Below, in pieces: positions 59,113-64,000 of a DNA stretch of 64,000 nt. The stretch comes from Spirochaetota bacterium (GTDB lineage: Bacteria; Spirochaetota; Brachyspiria; Brachyspirales; JACRPF01). A program made the position numbers and the translations under genes. How positions within the stretch are numbered: the first letter of the stretch is position 1; every line of letters starts with the position of its first letter. Location of the stretch: the NCBI GenBank assembly GCA_016214035.1, contig JACRPF010000015.1:1-64000 (forward strand). The letters are read 5' to 3'. Below the pieces are notes generated by a model. It was not told where the DNA came from. It saw only the letters and a list, made by a program, of their open reading frames with translations, and did no database searches.

Positions 59113-62079
59113 CTACCGTTGCGCTATCCGCACCGAACCGATACCCCGCCGGAGGAGCAGGAGTTCATCGCTCCACGAATTGTCGTCGAGGAATGTTCCC
59201 GGCGACACGCCTTTCGGCAGTCCCATCGGATACGGATTAGGCCCCATGAGATTGTAGAGGTCAGTCGGGAAGACCACCTCTACGGTGTTCGATCCTTCTT
59301 TCAGAAGCTTCGTGATATCGATGCGCAGCGGCGACCACATGACAATGCCGGCCTTTTTGCCGTTGATGCGAACTTCCACCGACGGCACCTGTACGTCCGA
59401 GAACTCAATGTATGCCTCGTGCGGTTTCTTTTTCATGGACATCTTCGACATGAACGAACAGGTCCCCGCGTAGAACGGATACCCGGTGAGCGTGATGTCG
59501 TGCATATCAAGCGAACCGTAATCCTTTTTCACGATTGAGAACTCGCGGTTCTCCCATGACGACACGCCGAAGTCGCCGGTAATATAAACCGCTTCAAGCT
59601 CGGTATTTTTATACGGGAATTCCGATTCGCGCACACGGCGGTGACAGCCCGCCGCGGTGATGTTGTTCACCTTCTTACCGGCGATGGTCAACACGTTCAC
59701 GCCTTTCGCAATCGCCTTGCTGATATCGAGCATGATGAACGCCGGGTCGTTGTGCCAGATATGACTTCCGGGTTTCACGGGCTTTCCGTTCAACGTGATG
59801 CTGTCAAGGTTCTGCGCCATCTCAATAACCGCGTTTACTTTACCCGACGGGATGTCCTTCACATTGAACTTATACTCGGCGGTGAACGGAGTACCGTCAG
59901 CCGCTTTGTAAAATATCGACGCCCAGGCTTTGTGCAGCGGAGCATTCGTCAGAACCGTTTCGCCGTTCATTGTGAGCGTAATGCGGTCGCAGCGGACGAT
60001 ATTATCCTCGTTCGGAATACCTTTCCACGCCGTGAGCGCCGTCGTATGATATTCAGGCAGCTCTTTCGGATCTTTCGGCTGCGCTTTTTTATCGATGACG
60101 AGCATGAGCCCGTCGCCGGCGTAGAACGTGTAATCAAAGCGCATGGATCCATTCTCGGAAGTCACCGGGAACGGGACGATGTCGCCCGTTTCGCAGGAGA
60201 GATAATCCACACCGCCGATGAACGGCAGCGTGACGCGGGCGTTGATGACTTTCGATTCATGGGTGTTCGTGAGGAACAAAAGCGTGCGCCCGTCCTCGAG
60301 CGTTCGCTGATGTATGAATATCTCGTCGGCCTCGCGGCTGAGCGGCACATTGCGCACATCGATGACGTCTTTCTTGAGCGATCGTATGAAGGCTACAGCC
60401 TCGTCCGCATTCGCAACAAACTTTGCACCGGAGAATTGAGCACGGTAATCCACCGGCTTGTCCGCGTCGACGAGCGTCGGCGGATTGCCGATGAAGACGA
60501 TGGTACCGCCGTTCTTCGCGAACGTTGTAAGCATGTCAACGGTCTTCATGCGCCAGGTGATGCTCGGCGGAACGATGACGTAATCGTACGCGCCCGCACC
60601 GACAATCCACTTCTTGCCGTCAACACGCCCGTGGTTCTCCATTATCATCTCGTCGCCGTAATGGAAATCGAGACGGCGTGACAGGAGTCTGTCCGTGATC
60701 TGTTTGAACGAGCGGTCCACCGCCTTGGCGTTCGATTCCGGAATATCCGCACCCCATGGATTGAGCCCTTTGAACGAAAGCACATCGTATTCCGACCAGT
60801 AACTGCCGATGGGATGGAGCATGAGTATGTCGATGTCACGCGTGCCGCGGGTGAGCATATAATTGAGACGGCCGAAATAATCGGACAAACCCTGCTCATG
60901 TTCCCAGTACGGCTGTTGATAGAAAAAGTTCGCCGGGAAATCGCGTTTGCGTTCGCCCATCATAGTGTAGAGCGACAGGTGATGATTGACGAAGTTCACG
61001 CCGAGCGCCGCTTCCCAGTTGTGAATCCAGCGGCGTCCCTTGAAGTCGAAATGCTGGCCGTTAACGCCGAACACTTCGCAGAACGTCCGTTCCTTTTTGA
61101 GCTGCTCGGCCGCTGACGACACCTGTTTCACCGTCACCGTCTGTTCCACGTGACGCGCAAGCTTGTCGATGCCGGGCCAGTGCTGGAATTCGTACATCGG
61201 CATGGCGGCGCCCACCCACTGCGTCTGTGACTGCAGATTATCCTCGGCCATGTAGTGACCGGTGAAGATAAGGTTGTTCTCTTCGCATTTTTTATAGTAC
61301 TGCTTGCCGAACGACTCAAGGAAGAGCCGTGTTGCCGAATCGAAAAAATCGAAACGCAGTTTGCGGTAAGCGCCGACGGGGAAGAAAAGACCTGCGAGCG
61401 AAGCGGCAAGATCATACCCCTTGAGTTTCTGGAAGAACGCGGGAAGACCTTCCGTCCACGGGAGCGATCCGAGATATTTTCCATAATGCAGATAGCACGG
61501 TTCGTCTGTGAAAATGCCCGGTATTTCCTTGCCGAAATGCCTGCCCACTTCTTTCTTATACCCGTCGATGGTGACATCGAGGAATTTTTTCACCACGGCG
61601 GGGTTCATCATATCGACATAGCTCGTGCCGTTGTACCACGTATCGCCGAGCGGCATGATGTGTTTGGCGATTACATAACGTTTACCGTTGTGCTCGTGCG
61701 TTGTGAGGAGCGTATCGGTCTCGGGCTTCAGGTCTTTCTCCTCGACGCAGATGAGCACGCGCATGCGGTATTCCGGACCCGATTCCGGGACGATGCCGCC
61801 GGCAAAACCCGACGGCCATTTATCTTCATCATAGAGCCACGCGTCGGTTCCGGTCTCAGCCGCGGCCTTCACGCAGGCGCGGATATTGTCATGCCAGTTT
61901 TTGCCCAAATACGGCGTAATAAGCCCCACGCGCGAATGCATGAAATAGCCTCCCCATCCCTTATCCGCCATTTCATGGATCTGGCGTACCAGTTCATCAT
62001 TGTCAAGTTCGGCGTTCCACGACCAGAACGGCGCGGGGTAATAACGATGTCCGGGCTTTTTGAAATCTTTCGTATTCAT
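59113..62079 (-). CDS. Glycoside hydrolase, GH106 alpha-L-rhamnosidase-like
   Basis: A 988-residue protein without a signal peptide. The N-terminal part (P-A-P-F-W-S-W-N-A-E-L, W-G-G-Y-F-M-H-S-R-V-G-L, and W-L-Y-D-E-D-K-W-P-S-G) matches the catalytic barrel of the GH106 family (PF17132). I-F-T-D-E-P offers an acidic residue. Central Rossmann-like (G-N-P-P-T-L-V-D) and C-terminal galactose-binding-like beta-sandwich regions follow. GH106 members cleave alpha-L-rhamnosides; rhaA just downstream supports that. ATG 62079 with AAGGAG nine bases upstream is chosen over the longer frame to 62121. Confidence 0.82.
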   Translation of the reverse strand: MNTKDFKKPGHRYYPAPFWSWNAELDNDELVRQIHEMADKGWGGYFMHSRVGLITPYLGKNWHDNIRACVKAAAETGTDAWLYDEDKWPSGFAGGIVPESGPEYRMRVLICVEEKDLKPETDTLLTTHEHNGKRYVIAKHIMPLGDTWYNGTSYVDMMNPAVVKKFLDVTIDGYKKEVGRHFGKEIPGIFTDEPCYLHYGKYLGSLPWTEGLPAFFQKLKGYDLAASLAGLFFPVGAYRKLRFDFFDSATRLFLESFGKQYYKKCEENNLIFTGHYMAEDNLQSQTQWVGAAMPMYEFQHWPGIDKLARHVEQTVTVKQVSSAAEQLKKERTFCEVFGVNGQHFDFKGRRWIHNWEAALGVNFVNHHLSLYTMMGERKRDFPANFFYQQPYWEHEQGLSDYFGRLNYMLTRGTRDIDILMLHPIGSYWSEYDVLSFKGLNPWGADIPESNAKAVDRSFKQITDRLLSRRLDFHYGDEMIMENHGRVDGKKWIVGAGAYDYVIVPPSITWRMKTVDMLTTFAKNGGTIVFIGNPPTLVDADKPVDYRAQFSGAKFVANADEAVAFIRSLKKDVIDVRNVPLSREADEIFIHQRTLEDGRTLLFLTNTHESKVINARVTLPFIGGVDYLSCETGDIVPFPVTSENGSMRFDYTFYAGDGLMLVIDKKAQPKDPKELPEYHTTALTAWKGIPNEDNIVRCDRITLTMNGETVLTNAPLHKAWASIFYKAADGTPFTAEYKFNVKDIPSGKVNAVIEMAQNLDSITLNGKPVKPGSHIWHNDPAFIMLDISKAIAKGVNVLTIAGKKVNNITAAGCHRRVRESEFPYKNTELEAVYITGDFGVSSWENREFSIVKKDYGSLDMHDITLTGYPFYAGTCSFMSKMSMKKKPHEAYIEFSDVQVPSVEVRINGKKAGIVMWSPLRIDITKLLKEGSNTVEVVFPTDLYNLMGPNPYPMGLPKGVSPGTFLDDNSWSDELLLLRRGIGSVRIAQR

Positions 62080-62204
62080 GCGGTGCTCCTTTTGAACTAC
62101 CATACAGTAACTCCTATTCATTATATAGTCTTATGCTAATTTGACAAAAAATGACACTATTTTTACGCATTGACGCTGTCCTGGATATTCGATTTTCTCC
62201 CGCA

Positions 62205-62232
62205 TTGACGAAGACGTATGCTCCTGTATACT
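62205..62232 (+). promoter_or_regulatory. Sigma-70 promoter of pyrF
   Basis: TTGACG (62205-62210), 16 bp, TATACT (62227-62232), followed by AAAAGGAG just before the ATG at 62255. Confidence 0.75.
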
Positions 62233-62254
62233 GTCGCCGTAAAAGGAGCAGCAC

Positions 62255-62944
62255 ATGGATAAGATCATCGTGGCATTGGACTTCGACACTATGGACGAGG
62301 TCAAAGCGGCCGTTGATAAACTCGGCAGTGATATACTATGGTATAAAGTGGGGCTGCAGCTGTTCCTTGCGGAAGGCGAAAAGGTGCTCACGTATCTCGC
62401 TTCAAAGAACAAGAAGATATTCCTCGATCTGAAATTCTTCGATATACCGAACACGGTTGCCGGTGCGGTGAAGAACGCCTGCCGCATGGGCGCGCAGATG
62501 ACTACGCTCCACGCCATCGGCGGAAGCAGGATGATAGAAGCCGCGGCGAATATCATCGCAAAAGAAAAATCCGACATGACGCTGCTCGCCGTGACGATAC
62601 TCACCAGCACCGACGAGACGATACTCGTGAACGATATGGGACTTGCATCGCCGATAGAATCGCAGGTGGTGCGGCTTGCCCGCATGGCGGCGAACGCGGG
62701 TGCGGGCGGCATGGTCTGTTCGCCCTTCGAGATATCGGCAGTACGTTCTGTCGTCGGCAAACGCGTCATCGTGACACCCGGCGTGCGCATGTCCGGAGAA
62801 TCCGTTCACGACCAGAAACGGGTGAAAACGCCGATGGAAGCCATCAACGAAGGCAGCGATTACATCGTCATGGGGCGGTCGATCACAGGAAGCAAGGACC
62901 CTTCTGAAGTGATACGGGCGGTTGCCTCGGGAATACACCGGTAA
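62255..62944 (+). CDS. pyrF: Orotidine 5'-phosphate decarboxylase
   Basis: A 229-residue TIM-barrel enzyme performing the last step of UMP synthesis. The start I-V-A-L-D-F-D gives the first Asp. The catalytic D-x-K-x-x-D is Asp58, Lys60 and Asp63 (L-D-L-K-F-F-D-I-P-N-T). The phosphate-binding end is V-T-P-G-V-R-M with the Y-I-V-M-G-R-S-I segment. Length and motifs are those of the bacterial group I enzyme. It has its own promoter and ribosome binding site and stands alone. Confidence 0.96.
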   Translation: MDKIIVALDFDTMDEVKAAVDKLGSDILWYKVGLQLFLAEGEKVLTYLASKNKKIFLDLKFFDIPNTVAGAVKNACRMGAQMTTLHAIGGSRMIEAAANIIAKEKSDMTLLAVTILTSTDETILVNDMGLASPIESQVVRLARMAANAGAGGMVCSPFEISAVRSVVGKRVIVTPGVRMSGESVHDQKRVKTPMEAINEGSDYIVMGRSITGSKDPSEVIRAVASGIHR

Positions 62945-62973
62945 TACCGCTGCGTTTGCTCTATCCTTCGCCG

Positions 62974-63180
62974 CTATTTCCGGCGGGATGATGCGTCCTC
63001 TATCGCGACAATTTGAATCGTTTCCCGGTCTTCAAAAAAATAATTGCAGTGATAATCATTCATCGTGAGTGCTCCGAGAATAGCATCCGCTGTTGTAGCT
63101 TCTTTCACACGCACCGAGCCCGAACCCGTACCTTTTACATAGGTGATCTCATCGGGGACCAATATGGTCACTTTTTTCAT
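62974..63180 (-). CDS. Small hypothetical protein
   Basis: A 68-residue protein, M-K-K-V-T-I-L-V-P-D-E-I-T-Y-V-K-G, probably cytoplasmic with alternating strands and a helix (D-A-I-L-G-A-L-T-M-N-D-Y) like a small ferredoxin-like fold. A strong AGGAGG site lies just before the ATG on the minus strand and a TATACT box about 30 bp upstream, so it is likely a real gene. I do not recognise the family. It is convergent with pyrF. Confidence 0.65.
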   Translation of the reverse strand: MKKVTILVPDEITYVKGTGSGSVRVKEATTADAILGALTMNDYHCNYFFEDRETIQIVAIEDASSRRK

Positions 63181-63285
63181 GCTGTCCTCCTCGCTACTAT
63201 TCTAATAGTATACTACATTTTCCCGTTGCGCGAATCAGTCGTTTTTTCCGATGTGCAGGCGATACGGATATCATACCAGCATAGC

Positions 63286-63314
63286 TTGACAAAAAGGTCG
63301 CACCTTCATACCAT
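63286..63314 (+). promoter_or_regulatory. Probable promoter of the corrinoid protein gene
   Basis: TTGACA (63286-63291), 17 bp, TACCAT (63309-63314). A short hairpin (ccccgg with ccgggg) precedes the GGGGGT ribosome binding site and the ATG at 63423. Confidence 0.45.
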
Positions 63315-63422
63315 GTATATTAGAAAGTGAGCAACATCGGTATCTGCTGAAGCGAACATCAGGCATGCGCAACGTATCCCGTGGCCCCGGGTATACAACG
63401 AATCGCTATGCCGGGGGTATTT

Positions 63423-64000
63423 ATGGACGAAACATCAACAATAGGGCAAAACAGAAAAGTTGTTATTGAAGCAATTCTTGAAGGTGAGAAAGAAAAGGCC
63501 GATGCGCTTCTCGACGCATACGCGGCGGAACACGGCTACCGCGATACGATGACCGCCATCCTTGAGCCGGTGCTGGAAGAAATCGGAACCCGGTGGGCGG
63601 CCGAAAGCATATCGCTCGCCCAGGGGTATATAGCCGGAAAAGTGGCCGAGGCGCTGCTGCTGAAGATCAGCAGAGAGGAAGCGGCATCGGATGCAGAACC
63701 CGCAAAAAAACGTCCCGTGGTGCTCGGTAACATTGAAGACGATTATCACTCGCTCGGCAGAAAGCTTGTAGCCATTTTTCTGCAATCGGCCGGATGGGAT
63801 GTCATCGATCTCGGCGGTGACGTTTCAGCGGCGGATTTTGTGGATAAAGCAGTCGCATCCGCTGCCCGCGTGATCGGCGTCTCGGCGATGATGTATACAA
63901 CAGCTGAAAACATAAAAAAGGTGCGCGCGGAGCTCGACCGGAGAAACCTCTCGGGAAAAATAATGCTTGCCGTCGGCGGCGCGGTATTCCGTTTGCGACC
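63423..64000 (+). CDS. Corrinoid (B12)-binding methyltransferase-type protein, cut by the window edge
   Basis: The first 192 residues of a cytoplasmic cobalamin-binding protein. Residues about 10-85 form the helical cap domain. From about residue 97 the Rossmann B12-binding domain begins, with the D-x-H-x-x-G motif as Asp107, His109 and Gly112 (E-D-D-Y-H-S-L-G), followed by D-V-I-D-L-G-G-D-V and V-G-G-A-V-F. This is the methionine synthase/corrinoid protein layout, a methyl carrier for a B12-dependent methyltransferase. The C-terminal end lies outside. It shows that the host uses corrinoids, as HgcA also requires. Confidence 0.88.
   Translation, partial: MDETSTIGQNRKVVIEAILEGEKEKADALLDAYAAEHGYRDTMTAILEPVLEEIGTRWAAESISLAQGYIAGKVAEALLLKISREEAASDAEPAKKRPVVLGNIEDDYHSLGRKLVAIFLQSAGWDVIDLGGDVSAADFVDKAVASAARVIGVSAMMYTTAENIKKVRAELDRRNLSGKIMLAVGGAVFRLR

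Overview
The window is about 55% GC over most of its length and looks chromosomal. It comes from a Gram-negative, probably anaerobic, carbohydrate-degrading bacterium. The evidence is lipoproteins and an outer-membrane barrel, HgcAB, HypA, a corrinoid protein and several Fe-S proteins, and many secreted glycan-active or beta-helix proteins, several paired with AraC regulators. Recognisable sigma-70 promoters are of the form TTGAC(A/G/T)-N16-18-TATA(C/G)T. A Spirochaetota or PVC-type (Lentisphaerota/Kiritimatiellota) host fits best, but no rRNA or tRNA is present to settle it.

Layout. 1-3.6 kb: AT-rich accessory DNA with a 21-bp tandem repeat at the edge, a hairpin of 9-nt periodic repeats, REP-like palindromes, a probably frameshifted IS200/RAYT-type transposase and two orphan exported proteins. 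3.9-13.8 kb: LVIVD beta-propeller, AraC, argS, Gfo/Idh/MocA oxidoreductase, sugar isomerase-like TIM barrel, GH87-like beta-helix and its AraC. 13.9-20.3 kb: two secreted Cys-His (NlpC/P60-like) proteins, LOG family protein, trpD, an unknown protein and AraC. 20.4-22.2 kb: ADP-ribosylglycohydrolase. 22.3-29.2 kb: one ArsR-controlled island with hgcA-hgcB (mercury methylation) in second and third place, then a DGC protein, ArsP-like permease, CcdA, DUF2798, ferredoxin, three thioredoxin-like proteins, arsC and acr3. 29.2-34.1 kb: M28 peptidase and a DUF4832 glycosidase-like protein on the minus strand, followed by a divergent AraC. 35.0-40.9 kb: an ECF sigma / anti-sigma / caspase / LamG lipoprotein locus. 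41-45.2 kb: a second arginyl-tRNA synthetase of another type, a 650-bp intergenic region full of inverted repeats, and an EF-hand/CocE hydrolase. 45.4-52.1 kb: PorV-like barrel with an S8 protease, and a large internally duplicated beta-helix protein. 52.4-55.2 kb: IclR with two QueG-like Fe-S proteins. 55.2-57.7 kb: pheA, orphan DNA methyltransferase, hypA. 57.7-62.1 kb: rhaA and a GH106-like rhamnosidase. 62.2-64 kb: pyrF, a small protein, and the start of a corrinoid-binding protein.

Two observations stand out. First, hgcAB lies inside an arsenic-resistance operon whose promoter is overlapped by a perfect 19-bp-arm palindrome, presumably the ArsR operator. This suggests that mercury methylation is controlled together with arsenic detoxification. 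Second, the motif CTGAATTT-N11-CGG(T/G)GTC occurs three times with identical spacing: upstream of the ECF sigma gene itself, upstream of the second LamG lipoprotein, and in front of a short promoter-terminator unit with no gene. It is very likely the promoter recognised by that ECF factor, and it defines a small autoregulated regulon around a secreted caspase-like protein.
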